The position numbers and the translations under genes were made by a program. The notes below the pieces were generated by a model, which ran no database searches, had not been told where the DNA came from, and saw nothing but the letters and a program-made list of their open reading frames with translations. A DNA stretch of 64,000 nt from Parelaphostrongylus tenuis. Lineage: Eukaryota; Nematoda; Chromadorea; Rhabditida; Metastrongylidae. The stretch lies in the NCBI GenBank assembly GCA_019055375.1, contig JAHQIW010007145.1, positions 1 to 64,000 on the forward strand, read 5' to 3'. Shown here piece after piece: positions 42,406 to 55,109 of the stretch. Every line of letters starts with the position of its first letter. The first letter of the stretch is position 1.

Positions 42406-44550
42406 AGCGGCAGATCATAGCAGTTAAAAATAGGAAACAACGGATCACAGTCATTCAAAGCGGAGAAAAATTATGCCCCTCTCCACTGGTTAATTTCTCT
42501 TTAACAGAAATGAACTGTTGTCGAAAATGAGTATTTAAACGAAAAAAAAATCAACAAAATACATCCTCTTGAACGATACTCGCCAGAGTGTCTACGTTTG
42601 ACAATTTATCAGCTGTGTACAAGGCGACTCGAGGAAAACTATTGTGGATTAAAATGAACCAGCGAAAGAATATGACACCTTTAGCTGTCATACCGACCAC
42701 TTCTACAACCTAATTTGACATCCATAAGTGTCATCCGTTGAGAGAGTGTTAAGCATTAGGAACCTCTTTGTCATGAGCGGTTTTCTTGTTGTTATTCTAT
42801 TTTTTTTTGTCAAATAGAGGATAATGAACACCGCTTCACAAATATGCTGACACTGCTATATTGTGTATTCGATATTGAATGAGTGTCAATGATTTCAGTC
42901 AGGTAAGTTTTTACTTAAGTACATTCGTCTGCGACATGTTTCCTTTCCATAAACCTCCTTCGCCAATATGAAGTATGAACAATTCCGTCCCAGATGTCTG
43001 GATTTTGCCACTATCATGTGCAAAATTGACTAGAAGTAGATGAATTTCACATCCAAAGTAGGTGTTCCGTTTAGCATAACAATTCTTTCGATTTCATCGC
43101 TGGATTTTTCCGTCATTCATGCTTCATCTATTTTTTTCCATTCACATTCGGACTTGTGCGTGATTTCTTATAGTTTTTTTCTTTTGTTGCATACAAATAT
43201 TGTGAACATAAAATTGTCAGAGGCGCTATATGCAATTTGCAGTTTTTCGGCTCGTCTAAGCATTCTGACTTCTCTCTATAAGTGCAGAGAAAGCTCGATG
43301 AGAAAATGCTAATGAGAATGGCTGGCTAGCGAAGAAACGTTTCGTCTTCAGGAGTTTTTCACCATTATCTCAATTCCTGACTAGTTTCAGTGACAGTATT
43401 TTAGTAGATTTTGGATGAAAATTGGCGATATTTCCCGGAAAAGTGTTCAGTGTTGTTTGCGTGTTCGTTCGCTGGTGATTTGATGTCAATCAAAAAATCT
43501 AGGCCAACGGCTAGTAGCCCCTCGGGAGCCTTAAATTTGACGTAGAATGGCCGTTTTAAACGTTACGGGTGTCGTCATTTGTTGCTGTTGTCAAGAAAAA
43601 GCGACAGCCATTGTTAACGCTGAAGACGATGCTTGTCTGCGAAATGAATATTTCGCGCCATTTACCAGGCACTAAATTCTTCAAGGCTGACTCTACTCTT
43701 GTGGAGTCACTTTTTTATGGAAAATGAGGCCATAAATCATTCTAAAAGTATAGAAATTTAGATTCCGTTGCGCGCGATTTATCTTTTGATTTGATACATG
43801 GTTAATCCTGATTTAAATAAATCTCATCAATGCTAACTAGTGATTCCGGATATGCTTTTCGATGCCAATTGATGATGTATTTATTGAAATGATGATTTAT
43901 TGCAAAATCCATCGAATTTAGCAGCTCTTAAACATATTTGGATTCCAGATGTGCTTCAAAATTTCTATCTTCACATCTTTGCTGCTATGAAACCTACTAT
44001 TGAAGCATTAAAGCTAACAGAGGAACTTGAGAATTACTCCCATAACGTAGCCTGTGATACTATTGACTGAAAATGCTCTGAAGGAAGGAAATTTTTACAA
44101 ATGTAGCAGTCGATCGACAAAGCTTCATGATCCACGTAAACACGGTTTAGACATGAGGCTGAAGTGATGCAGCTGAAATTTAATCGCTAAAACAGTTGGT
44201 TATTGAAGAAAACTTTGGGATATTCTCTTAACAAATTGAGCACTTTCATATTGGAATTAAGAACATGTAGTGAGTCTTATTTTGACGCTGTAAAGTACTT
44301 CTGTCATCAACTTACGATCGTGAATCGCCTATATCTTTTCCCTTCTCTTTTTCCAAGTACCAAAATGATTACGTAGGCGGATCGCTTGTTGCAACTAGAC
44401 GGATACCGAACATGCCTATTAGAGTGCAAACACCCTCATTACCGCTGCCCCATACCGCGGAAGTTGTTCACACTGGCAATGATTATACATAGTTATAGCT
44501 TTCACGACGATAACAATGACCAATGTTAGATTTTTTCTCTGCTGAAGAAA
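42406..44550. other. Gene-poor stretch
   Basis: I recognised no exon pair or transposon motif. A short TCAG/GTAAGT at about 42900 stands alone. Confidence 0.3.
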
Positions 44551-44860
44551 CACGGGCTTTTTATAATCAGTTTATTCTGGCTGCTAACGTTTCGGCGATC
44601 TCCCCTTCTTCAGGGCTCGAAGAGATCTAATTTCCCACAACCGAGTGAGCCAAAGCACCTCCATTACTTCAACAAAAACATTTGCGAAATCTAAAATTCA
44701 ATCGCATCAATCACAGAACGATTTTTCAAGACAGCCACCGCTCTTTATGAGCCTTCCAGTGAGTTGTTCAAGTGGAGCACAACCGTGCACAAATCACATG
44801 GACCTCCTACATCATAATAACAGTCTTTCATACTGTGTCATATCAATTGCAGTGTTCAAT
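44550..44860. mobile_element. Family 1 element arm with interior
   Basis: GGCTGCTAACGTTTCGGCGA, CTTCTTCAGGGCTCGAAGAG, then CACCTCCATTACTTCAAC and the interior block CCAGTGAGTTGTTCAAGTGG. The same order is seen at 51070-51345. The open frame at 44645-44896 belongs to the repeat. Confidence 0.6.
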
Positions 44861-44950
44861 TTTTGGGAAGCAACGTGCACAACATTTTGCGCTTAATCTA
44901 TAAATCTAACGTCTTTTTTGATTCCAGCTTTCTTGACATAACTATAATGG

Positions 44951-45144
44951 TTAAGGCATCAAAAAATCTTCAGTACGTTCGTGCAGCTCTACAATTCTCC
45001 CCATAAATGATCCGAACTCACTAGAATTTGAATTGTATTCCAAAGAAGCAGTTCGATTTGTGTTATTTTGAATGTTGCCTGAAAAAAATTCTGGAAGCTT
45101 GGCGAGAGGCGTTTCAAATGGTTCCTGTGTCACCGCGTATTTGA
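44951..45144 (-). CDS. Candidate terminal exon, minus strand
   Basis: Minus strand: after CACTGCACTAG it reads VKYAVTQEPFETPLAKLPEF then FSGNIQNNTNRTASLEYNSN, FGSFMGRIVELHERTEDF and a stop at 44951. Two N-glycosylation-type sequons (NNTN, NRTA) are present. The acceptor is weak and no upstream exon was found. Confidence 0.35.
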
Positions 45145-47137
45145 CTAGTGCAGTGATCACTCATTCATCTGACAGCCATTGGTCGTATCCCGGTTGCGAC
45201 CACAAAGGTGCGAAGTCCCGACTTGACATAAGAGAGAAGATCATATCTCAGCGAAGCAGCCTGAACTCTTTCTCCTGTGAATTTTGCATAGATATATCTT
45301 TCGCCATATTCGACTCATCCTGGTGGGTTGACTTCGATATTTTAGAAGCCGGGGCTCTACATTGCACCACCTACTCTTTTTCCTTCCTCAACATCCAAAT
45401 CGCAGCCTCATTCTTTTAGATTTTTATTCCGATTCTCATTTCTCCTTTGTTCTATACTCACATTGCTCAAATTTATATGATGGAGCTATCGTTCTTCAGT
45501 AGAATCACTCCTTGAATTCCACTGCCAATCTCTGCTTTCAACACGTTCTAATCTGCTATCCACTCCTCTCACTTCTCACCGAACCACTCGTCATTGTTGG
45601 CGGCAATTATAATGCCATTCGTCATCCACATACACATATTCGTCATGACAGATGTGAGGTGGTTAATGCGTTAACTGCAAAAGTTCCTTCTCATATTTCG
45701 GACTGGTGATTAAGGCCCACTCAGATTGACACTCACCCTTTAACGCGTCGCTCAACGTAATACCTTCGGCATTTGAAACCTCTAGTGATGTCAAATGAAG
45801 GATCAGCCAGAAATTAGCACACAAGTATTCTGTTTTTATTGAGATTGCGGAGTGATTTTTTCACATCCTTTATGTTGAATATTGCTGTGAGAATGTTCAG
45901 ATTAAAAAAAATAGACGTCACCAGAGCTCATGAGCCTCCTATGTTTTTTGGTGTAATGAAGATTAGGCTCTGGTTTATCTATTTCGCGTTCTTCCTTGCA
46001 ACAATCGGTTGTATAGAAGCCATACAAAGCCTTTTCTGCAGCCTAGTGTACTTAACCAAAAAAGCTTCCTTTTTCATGTTTAAACCTTTATTCGAGATTT
46101 TCATGTAGTTACTCGTTTTCTTGTATTCGTATTTCACTTAGTGATGCAGAGTCAAGTCCTGGATCGAGCTCTGCCACACACTCCTGCAACTAGTCGTTGG
46201 GGGAGGAGCTGTCTTATTTCGTCATATACGTATTTGTAGTGGCATATCGTCAGATATGATCTTCAAGTCGTAGCTTGCCCGTAATCCATTTTGACCCTCC
46301 ACCTTTCAGCTCGAAATTGCGACCGGTCCTTCTTTTCATTGCTAAAAGTCTTTGCTGGCAACATTTCTTGACTTCGGATTCACTATCTCCCTCGTCTTCA
46401 ACTCGCCGAAGAAAGTAAAACCATGTCAAAACACATCTATGTCACAGGCGAGAGCAATGTAGACTCGCACAATTCTCTCAAAAATCATCTTTTTTATTTT
46501 TTGCATAAGAATCATCATCTTTTTTGTTTTACTAAGTGAATGATCGTCTCCTAATTACGAACGTCCAAATGCTATAATTCATTCCCAGACATCACATACC
46601 TTATTTTATTCTCTGCGCAAAATGGCTTAAGCTCTTTTTCCCTTAATGTTTGAAAGCCAGGAAAAGGTTTTACGCATACTTGTGCTTTTAAAGCATATAG
46701 GTGCGATTTCATTTTTTTGTTGTGTGTAACTTCGAAGCAAATCTTCCGCTCCATGTTCCTATGACAAAACTACATTTTCGCATCAACTCAAATTTGCATC
46801 ATCACAAGTGCAGCCTAAAAAACTTTGAAAAAACGTATAACGTAAACTTTGACATAAAATCACCAAAAAACTTCTCGCAAGAAAAGTGGCGCACCTAGGA
46901 AACCTTTGCAATTCCATTGTAAAACCTTTTTTTGATGTTCCCCAATTTCATGACATTCTACTGGTTTCGCTTACTAAATTGCGTAGTTTTCCGTCATTTT
47001 TTAGATATCCCTAGTTCAATGTTGAGATCTTCATATTCAATTTTACCCTTTTGACAAATTACTACTCATCGAGAATTTTGCTCATCGTGGTAAATTTTCG
47101 CGTTCGAGCAACCATTTTCCCGCATCATTAGCTTTTC
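45145..47137. other. Gene-poor stretch
   Basis: Open frames exist (for example 45072-45419 and 45839-46108) but none has two splice sites or a motif. No repeat family from this window was recognised. Confidence 0.3.
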
Positions 47138-47450
47138 TATACCTTTATTTCGAGTGTCTCTTTAAGACGACGCCCAAATTTTGATATATCTCATGATTAC
47201 TATCTGAGGCAACATGTCATGTGGTCTGTTAATTAGCTCTTCTACAGCCCGATACACGTGTTTCGACCTTACAGTCTCGTCAGTCGGGCAGAACCCGTCG
47301 TTTTTTAGTCTTTAGCCAATCCTTTCGGGAGCCCCTACTCACCCTATAAAGATGAAAACGACGGCGAACGATTTACACTGCTACTGCCGTCAAGTGAAAA
47401 ATCATAAGAACAGCATTTTTCGGCACTTGATTGCTCTCGACTGACACTGT
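47138..47450. mobile_element. Family 2 foldback element, copy 4
   Basis: TATACCTTTATTTCGAGTGT, then GCAACATGTCATGTGGTCTG, CAGCCCGATACACGTGTTTC, CAGTCTCGTCAGTCGGGCAG and CGGCGAACGATTTACACT. The right TIR is less well preserved. Confidence 0.7.
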
Positions 47451-47875
47451 ATATTTTTATATGCATTTTATATACACATTATATATTTGTATACTTCGTA
47501 TAGTTGTCAAAGCCTCACCTGATTGCACCTCTCATAAAGAATATTGTACATATGTTCCAAACTCAGTGGTTACTTGATTCATCACTACTCAAGTTAAGGA
47601 GCACTTGAATTTCGAAACACGGCGTGGTGTGGTCAACATCGCCTTAAAACATGAAAGAGTTCTATGTCTCCAAGAAATAAACCCACCTAAGACAAGCTTA
47701 TGTCGTACCAGAGCACATCGATTTCTCTATAGCCATCATCGATCCATGAGTAGGTAAAATCGACGAAGATTGTGTCAAATGGCTGAGGCTTTTCGTGTCC
47801 GGTGAATAAACGAGACACCCTGAATAGCTTCGACGCGGAGCAGAGTTAATAATAGACTTGCTAGCTCAAGTGCTT

Positions 47876-47877
<2 letters not shown>

Positions 47878-47904
<27 letters not shown>
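47878..47904. repeat. (AT)n microsatellite
   Basis: About 27 bp of alternating A and T. Confidence 0.95.
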
Positions 47905-47907
<3 letters not shown>

Positions 47908-49670
47908 TTACTTATATTACTTATTTATTTATTTACCCATCGTTATCTTCAAATGGCATTTCACAATATGTAACTTGCATGTCTGTTCACCATTCCATAT
48001 TTCTTCTACATCTCTTTTTCTTGTCAGTACTGAATTACTTTTCGAATTTTTTGTCACTAGTGCTGCTCACGTAAATATGTTTATTTTCCGTTTTTCTTCT
48101 TTGAGTATTGATTTTTCTAATTCATATGTAGGAAAAAATGACGGGCTCATATCCCTAAAATTATATATCTAATTAAACTGCTAAATTTAGTCAAAATGGT
48201 GCTGCAATGTGAAAATGTGAAAGTCACGATCGAGATGCTGTCCGTCTGCGGTCATCCAACCCCTTCAGCTACCTCATTCGCACCTCATTGACTTCTGTTG
48301 AATGCATATGAGGTCATAGCTCAAATCCACCATGAATAAGTAGAACACATGCATACCACAGAGCACCGTTCATCAACAATGCACTCGTTTTCGGAACAAA
48401 TAAATCAGAAGCACCGACGCGATATATGGCCCGTTCGTCATCACGTGATACACGACGACCATTTGCTCTTACCTCACTTAAAGACCTTCACGTCGGTGGC
48501 AAAACCTTTATGTCCCCTTTGAAGAAGCAGCTTTGATTTTTTTACCGAATGATGCATTTGTCTTTGTATGCTCAAAAGGATCATTTTCTAATTGCAGCAT
48601 AGTAATGATATGTGGTACGTAAGACCTTACTTCCTAGAAAAGTCAGCTAAATATTTAAGGTGAAGAACAACATTGTAAGCGGAGTAACGAGGTGATTCTT
48701 AACGAAGAGGAACAAGGGCGTACTGCGAAAGACTCCTTTTTTGGATTTAATTCGAAATTCACTATGTTTGAATAGAATATTCACCTCATCTGTCATCAAA
48801 TGATGCCCCTTCTGGATGCCCCATGGGAAACCACTCTTCTACTGCTTCTGCTTCCATGTGCTCTATTTCATAATAACAGGGGCTATGACTAATTGAATTA
48901 TTGTATTCTCTTCGATTCGGAAACGATATTCCCAGCTGAGGCCTTTTTTAAACAAAGCGCTGCGGCACGCTATCGGCTCACTAGGGCGATTTTCTTGATC
49001 TTATTATAGAAAATGAAGTTTTCACGCTTCGTTATTGTCTCACTAAACTCTCTCTCTCTCTTTCTATCGCTACAAAGAAACGCTTTTAAATTGGTCGAGT
49101 TAAGCTGACGAACACGCCTCTGAATTCTGAGAAAGCGATAGTCATTTCACTGTCTCATTATGCTCCTTTCCCCTAGATAAGTACCCAAATTATGTATTAG
49201 AATAAACCGTTAATTCTACTTTCATATTGCATTGCAAGTATTGTGAGTTTCCTCCTGACTGTTAATATATTAGTTTAGTAGAGTGCTCAGAGTAGCATGA
49301 AACTAATGAACGATTTCAAGATATTTTTTTGCTTTATTCACTTTTCCCCCATTATATTGGCGTCTCTATACCGCAAACGGGAGCTACCCAACAAATCCGA
49401 ATACGTTCACTCGTTCTTCACACACTCTTCGGATCTCGCATTATATCTGACTGATGTCCATATTCTGGCTTACAAGGTGTTTGCATAATTGATGTGTTTC
49501 GGCTAAAGTTTACTTTTAGATCAATTATGCAGTAACTGCGCTTCACTGTTAATCGACATCATTTATTTAGCTATTGCAAACTATTGTTCAAATTGCAAGA
49601 TGCACTTAAAAAGTCTATTCTAATGCTGACTAATGATCAGAAGACTGAAGTGAAAGTTTGCATTATTTCA
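47905..49670. other. Gene-poor stretch
   Basis: No exon with two splice signals, no transposon motif. A CT repeat (CTCTCTCTCTC) lies at about 49050. Confidence 0.3.
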
Positions 49671-49671
49671 G

Positions 49672-49737
49672 CTGAACATTGCCATTTTTCTGGGAGAAGA
49701 AATTACTGCCTCATTATGCTTGGCGGTGTTTTCCTAG
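49672..49737 (+). CDS. Candidate terminal exon (conflicts with minus frame)
   Basis: A strong acceptor (AGTTTGCATTATTTCAG) is followed in phase 0 by LNIAIFLGEEITASLCLAVF, S and stop. A 102-codon minus-strand frame (49714-50022) overlaps its end, so one of the two is not real. Confidence 0.3.
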   Translation: MNIAIFLGEEITASLCLAVFS

Positions 49738-50045
49738 TGCAAAACTGCGGAGATTGAAGGAGGCTGGTAGCCTTACCAAAGTCTCGTAAGCTGAGAGCGA
49801 ATTCGGCATCCTATTTGGAAGCCTAAATAGGAGTACATCTGTGTTAGGAATCGCATTCACGTTGTTAGAATTGTAGTCACCAAGTTGTAAGTGTCGACAT
49901 TCTGGAAATTTCCTCACAATGCGTTTTGGACACCAAAGAATGAAAGACTTACTTAGCCGGCAAATTACCCATCGAATGGAACTTTGGATAAAGCATGTAC
50001 AATTTTCTATGCTAACGAACACGGACGATCTTAAATGTTTTAGAG

Positions 50046-50250
50046 AATGTATATATATTATTAATGGATAAAGATAAAACGTTCAGCCTTAATCAATCTC
50101 CTGGAGATACACCTTGCACTTGACTTTTTTACACATCTTGGAAGTAATGGAAAATATGTACACATGTACATAGATACACATACATATATACACATATGTA
50201 TATGCACGCATACATATGTACAATATATATGTATATATTATATTACGTAT
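50046..50250. repeat. TA/CA-rich simple sequence
   Basis: Degenerate repeats of TACATATG/CACATGTA/TATATA. The 74-codon minus frame across it (Tyr/Ile/Met-rich) is a composition artefact. Confidence 0.7.
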
Positions 50251-50556
50251 ACACAGCTTACAGTGTATTAAGTCAGTGATTTCAGTCAGCATACAAATAT
50301 TGTGCAAATCCACCGATTCTGGTAAAATGGAGAGCTTGGTCTACCTGGAACGCCATAGAACCAAGTAAACTAATAGTAACCAGTAATGATAGCGTGTGCA
50401 TTGCAAAGTACATTTACGATTGTGCCGTATGAAAATTTTTTTGTACACTATTATCAGATTAACTAACACTCACGTACCACTATCACAGTTGGCTGAATCT
50501 TACTGAAGATTTGTGGCTATAAAAAACAACTTTTCCACATGTTTATTTTTTCTTAG

Positions 50557-50610
50557 GCTCACTCAAAAGATTATTGAACGTCATACGTCTCAGTCTATCT
50601 TGGACTGTTT
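50557..50610 (+). CDS. Internal exon, unknown protein
   Basis: A strong acceptor (TTTATTTTTTCTTAG) and perfect donor (CTGTTT/GTAAGT) bound a 54-bp exon reading LTQKIIERHTSQSILDC. One base at the start and two at the end are split codons. The end phase matches the one-base lead of the exon at 50804. Confidence 0.5.
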
Positions 50611-50803
50611 GTAAGTTTTCTTATATTATCTAGGACTATGTCGAGTAACTTGTGTGGAGTAATTTGTTAACACAAAACCGTGCAGTTCTGATTTTCAATA
50701 ATTTGCAGACATTTTGGTTAAGTTACAAGTTTAATGAATTTCGAACGACGACTGGAGCAAATACATTCTCGAAATAATAGTGTCTCTCATATTTTCTTTT
50801 CAG

Positions 50804-50870
50804 TCGAAACTTGAAGATGCGAATTGTTGCATTGCAAACAATTATCTTTGTAGTCTTTCGGATTTTATAA
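50804..50870 (+). CDS. Last exon of the 50.6 kb gene
   Basis: A very strong acceptor (CTCATATTTTCTTTTCAG). Joined in phase it reads FRNLKMRIVALQTIIFVVFR, IL, stop: a basic then hydrophobic C-terminus that could be a tail anchor or last membrane helix. Another frame here is open to 50929 (SKLEDANCCIANNYLCSLSD) but does not fit the upstream phase. Earlier exons were not found. Confidence 0.45.
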
Positions 50871-51069
50871 CAATTTTATTTTCGAATTATATGATATGCT
50901 CATTTCCATTCTATAATCTCTCACAGTAATTTGAATCTGTCCACTAATTGATATAAATGCTCTGCAAGCGTTCCTAATGTTTTCATTTTTAACAATTCCC
51001 TAGACCGACTGTCTATCAACCTCGGCATGCTTCAATATAATTCTTGATTTTGCTCTTCAAGCAAACATT

Positions 51070-51345
51070 ATTTGTTACATAAAACTTTATTTGACAGCTG
51101 ACGTTTCGGCAGTTCGCCTTCTTCAGAGCCTGGAAAGGTCAAAATGTCCGCAATCCATTCAGTCAAACACCTCCATTACTCCTAAAAAAAATCATCAGAC
51201 TTAGATTTCAATCGCATCAAGCACAAAATCAACTCTCAACATACTCACCGCTTTTTATATGTGTTCCACTAAGTGATCCAAGTGGAGATCACCGGAAGGA
51301 GTCACATGGGCTCGTTATGCACCCTACCCATCAAAACAGCAGTCT
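51070..51345. mobile_element. Family 1 element arm with interior
   Basis: AACTTTATTTGACAGCTGACG, TTTCGGCAGTTCGCCTTCTT, CAGAGCCTGGAAAGGTCA, then CACCTCCATTACTCC and CACTAAGTGATCCAAGTGG. Same order as 44550-44860. The right arm was not found. Confidence 0.65.
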
Positions 51346-51954
51346 TATATACAGACTCAGATCACGAGTGATAACGAGGCATTCCTCCAACAGGAGTTTC
51401 TTCATAACGAGGCTTTCGTTTTTGTAACGTATAGGTTTCTCCTTAACGAGGTTTTCGTTTTTGTAACATACAAGTTTAATGCTTGCCAAAGATCGTAGAA
51501 GGAGAGTACTGCGATAATCTCTGCATAAGAAGTCTAAATAGAAAGTATTTTGCCTGAAGAGTTGCAGTTGTCTTTTCTGAATTTTCAATGACTTCTTAAA
51601 TACGAAAAATAGTTAAAATATGTATTTTTAAGGTTTCATATCAGGTGATGTGTTTTTTTCTAAATTAATCGCTTTTGTGGTTAAATCGATAACTTGTATA
51701 GTTAGTGTTGACCGCATTAACTGTGTATCTGATTGTTGTTTACCTATGCATAGACCTTTTTTTCCACTGATCCTCTTTTGAATACCCTGCATGTCTCTAT
51801 TTCAGACATTAGAATTTTGAATGTAATCTAATCTAAAGTTTAGAAACTTTACTCATAAGTTGATAGATGTTATCACTCCCAATGGATACTACTACGAGTT
51901 GTAATGTCGAGATTTTTACATCGCCCTTTTTTTTATTTTATGCAACTGGACTTT

Positions 51955-52170
51955 ACATTTATTGTGCGTATCCCAGTACTCCTAGCATTCGATTCGTCTC
52001 GTCGCATTGATATATTGCTCGGGCATATCTCGCAATCTCGAGGATAGCCAGGTTGAGGCGTTACGTACGACGATCGTTGATCGATTGTCGGAGGGTGTTG
52101 GGGGTGGGGTTAACCCCACATTAAGCATCACTAATTAATCGGCCACCACCACACCCTTCTTTATCACCTT
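51955..52170 (+). repeat. Dispersed repeat family 3, copy 3
   Basis: ATCCCAGTACTCCTAGCATT, GCATATCTCGCAATCTCGAG, ATAGCCAGGTTGAGGCGTTA, GATTGTCGGAGGGTGTTGGG and a trailing CACCACACCCTTCTTTATCA. Matches copies at 31515, 42165 and 58850. Confidence 0.6.
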
Positions 52171-52560
52171 TAACAAGGAAAAGTCTTGTTTCACATGACA
52201 CAGTCGATGTAGTTATGGCTTGTCTTCAAATCACTATCAATCGAACCTAGTTGAGTAACGGTATCAGCCTAATCGTAGTTTTTTCACTCGTAGAGTTATC
52301 TGATTTTAGTCTTGACGGCTAAAATGCGTCGTGAACGCTACAATAAAGCCATCCATGTGAGACTGTGACGAAACATTTACTGTTCTTGAGGCTATCGGCC
52401 ATCTGGTCAGCAGTAAACAATTATTTATCGCCCATGCATTAAAACCCTATCATGGCATGAAAAATGACTCTCTCGAAAAAGATTCGCTAATAGCCTCTTC
52501 TTTCTTATCTCATGTAGTACCATTTACAAGGAATGCGGTGGATGGCAAGGCCTATGTTAC

Positions 52561-52721
52561 CCATTGAAATATGACCATGATTGTAGGATTGCAGTTGTTG
52601 GTTTGATCTGCATCACAATGGACCAAATAGGCGAAAGTCGAAGGTCAGAATACTGCTGATGCAGTTCTTCAGCTAAGGATGATCTCTTGCTTATAAAAAT
52701 CGGTTGGACCAAAATAATCTG
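52561..52721 (-). CDS. Candidate internal exon, minus strand
   Basis: Minus strand: after ACTACAATATCCAG it reads QIILVQPIFISKRSSLAEEL then HQQYSDLRLSPIWSIVMQIK, PTTAILQSWSYFNG to donor GG/GTAACA at 52561, leaving two bases. It is protein-like; no family recognised. It may belong with the minus-strand candidate at 53096-53335. Confidence 0.4.
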
Positions 52722-53095
52722 CTGGATATTGTAGTAACTCACTGCGTTTGTGCACTGTATTTCTTAAACAATCTCATATTCATAATTGAATTATGGCGTT
52801 GTACTCTCTGCTAAAGATGCTTATTTTTATTAGAAATTTTAGTAATATCGCGGTAGGCAAAAGATTGCCAGAGTTCCGTAATGTATCGTCTCCGTATTGA
52901 ATTTCGAATTACCGTATTCGTTCCGGTATCGCTTTGATGTCAATTTTCACGTATTTTCACCTCTTTACGCGAAATTCTGAACTACTTTGCATATTTACTA
53001 GAAGATAATACTTCCCTCTTACTTTAAGTACAACTTGAAAACAGTTTTTCGAGTCAACCCAAATCAGCTCAACTATGATCAAAAAGAAGAGAATA

Positions 53096-53335
53096 TCAAA
53101 TTCCAAAAGTCTGAGCAAAGATATAGGACTTATCAACTGGTGTGATGATAGTGATAAAATTCAGAACAAAACTGAAGTTCTGCATTTTTTGATTGAAACG
53201 CCTGAGGTTAATGTATATGTGCGATTTTCGTAGGTGTGGATAGTATGGCTCAGATATTATGCAAAGTAGTATTGCGACTTGAGTCCGTCGTGACCTAATG
53301 ACCCAAGCGGAGTGAAAGTTTTTAAGATTCGCCAT
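53096..53335 (-). CDS. Candidate ORF, minus strand
   Basis: A 79-codon minus frame, including AWVIRSRRTQVAILLCIISE and LRRFNQKMQNFSFVLNFITI. No clear splice sites. Weak. Confidence 0.25.
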   Translation of the reverse strand: MANLKNFHSAWVIRSRRTQVAILLCIISEPYYPHLRKSHIYINLRRFNQKMQNFSFVLNFITIITPVDKSYIFAQTFGI

Positions 53336-53472
53336 TTAACAACAAAGAATATCAAGGTTATTCTGAATGATGTGATTCGCTGGAATTATCAATAACTATA
53401 AGACTTGACGAGGCTTCAATGGGTCTTTGTCAAAATACTTTACTCCGATACTAGCCATTGTCGATCAAATGT

Positions 53473-53796
53473 TCATTTGCTTTTTGCCCTGATTTTATTC
53501 TCCAGTGACATTTTATGAGGGACACTTTTGTGGTGGCAATTTTTGTGATTGCAGATATCATTTACAGGTCGATACTTTGTTTGTTTGACTCGGTTGTCAC
53601 TCAGTCGACCATTGAGGCGTGGCCGCCGACGTTCTGCATTACTGGGGATCCGGCCGTTGGCAACTTGTGCCCGCCAGCAACACGTTCTCCATCGCCGTTC
53701 CACCAAGCATAGCAACGGAATGCGCCATGAATCTTTTTGAATCTTTTCAACCGTGATCGACAGAGATCCTTTTATTTTTGCTGTGCCATTGTACAT
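53473..53796 (-). CDS. GC-rich coding-potential island
   Basis: This is markedly GC-richer than its flanks (53600-53720). Several frames are open on both strands. On minus one runs 107 codons, and another reads AWWNGDGERVAGGHKLPTAG then SPVMQNVGGHASMVD. Coding potential is likely but frame and strand are not settled. Confidence 0.3.
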   Translation of the reverse strand: MYNGTAKIKGSLSITVEKIQKDSWRIPLLCLVERRWRTCCWRAQVANGRIPSNAERRRPRLNGRLSDNRVKQTKYRPVNDICNHKNCHHKSVPHKMSLENKIRAKSK

Positions 53797-54613
53797 CTGA
53801 ATGAGAATGGTGCTGGAAATAGATGAACGATCTACACACGCGTTTCGTCATCGAACATTGTCTTTCAAGTTAACATACACTCCTCCAGAGATTCAGCCGA
53901 AATGAAAAGGAATTCAAGTACAATATAGGTGAACCACCAAAACACCACAAATAAGTACTCATCTGGAATTTAATTGCACAGCCTCTATCACCGAATCTTT
54001 AACAAAAGTGCATGTGCACACAGTTCATCTCAAATAGGAGCAAATCAAATCAATCTCCGTTTAACCCAACTTTTTTGTGTGAAGTATTCTCTCATTAGAT
54101 CAACTATGTATGTTTTCCACTTGTTATCTTCAATTTTTTTTTACAGTTTGTGCCATACCCGGAGTATTAGTGATGCGTCTCTACACTAGACAGACCACTG
54201 CTATACGATCCTCCAGCAAATTTTGGAGCTTGATCGGCCTCGTCATCAAAAGCACTGGCGTGTGTCTCCAAGCGCAAAGACATTATTTTCTAGCGTTCAG
54301 GCTCTCTTACTCGGTTCCACTGTCGCCTAAGAGACAATCAAACTCGACTTGTTTCTTATCTGTGGTAAAATTAATAACACAGCTTAGACTCCGAGAAATA
54401 TAGCATGAGCATAGAAACGAATTCAGTCGAAGAAAAAAAACTTCATCGCTGACCCATACTAAGCTAAATATCTTCTAGTATTGATTTTAGAGCCTTGTAT
54501 ACTTCTAAGATTTTCAACTTTTTTGATCATCAAGGAGCACAGTTTTTCATTTCTCATTCTCGGTGATATTTTGTGTGTCGCATTGAATTTGGTGCTGTCG
54601 TCTTTACTAGTCT

Positions 54614-54829
54614 TCATTTTTTTTTTGCTTTTCCTAATCTGATTCTGCTGCGTGCCGGAAACCATTTCTGCTTGATCGGCTTGATAATATAGCAAGTGCC
54701 CAACAAATCGTGTGTTTGAAAAAGTTTGCTAATCCTCTTTTGTTTACGAAAGCCCCGTTCGTGAGCTGCCAGACAACACAAGAGCTCACCGAACGTATTC
54801 AGGAATTTCGGTCTTTCTGAATATTGCAT
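54614..54829 (-). CDS. Candidate ORF, minus strand
   Basis: ATG 54829, reading MQYSERPKFLNTFGELLCCL then AAHERGFRKQKRISKLFQTH. No splice sites or domain recognised; it lies 230 bp upstream of, and divergent from, the cadherin-like gene start. Confidence 0.25.
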   Translation of the reverse strand: MQYSERPKFLNTFGELLCCLAAHERGFRKQKRISKLFQTHDLLGTCYIIKPIKQKWFPARSRIRLGKAKKK

Positions 54830-55060
54830 AAAAGTGTCGTAATCTCAATTGTTCTTTTTTCCCATCGTTTTTTTTTTGAGAAGTCTACAATCAGGTGAAG
54901 TATGTCTTCAATTTCTTGTATGCTCAGTTTTAGTGTAGAATGTTATACCAATCCACATACTTCAGTCCATATACGTTGTTGAGCTGCTTGGCACTGAGAT
55001 GCCTGCTTGCCTCTTCGATTGCCAACCTGATCGATGACGAGTTCTTCTAATAGATTTATT

Positions 55061-55109
55061 ATGCGAACTGTACTGCTGATATTATCGTTAACAGTCGTTA
55101 CTATTGAAG
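55061..55109 (+). CDS. Cadherin-like gene, exon 1 (signal peptide)
   Basis: ATG 55061 begins MRTVLLILSLTVVTIE, a basic residue then a hydrophobic core typical of a secretory signal peptide, and ends at donor GAAG/GTGGGT leaving one base. This ATG is chosen because the exon joins exon 2 in phase and gives the mature protein a clean N-terminus. The 1.08-kb intron that follows is the first of eight. Cadherins act outside the cell, so a signal peptide is what the family requires. Confidence 0.65.

Noticed and set aside
50089..50313. 74-codon minus-strand frame rich in Tyr/Ile/Met
   Set aside because: Produced by TA/CA simple sequence.
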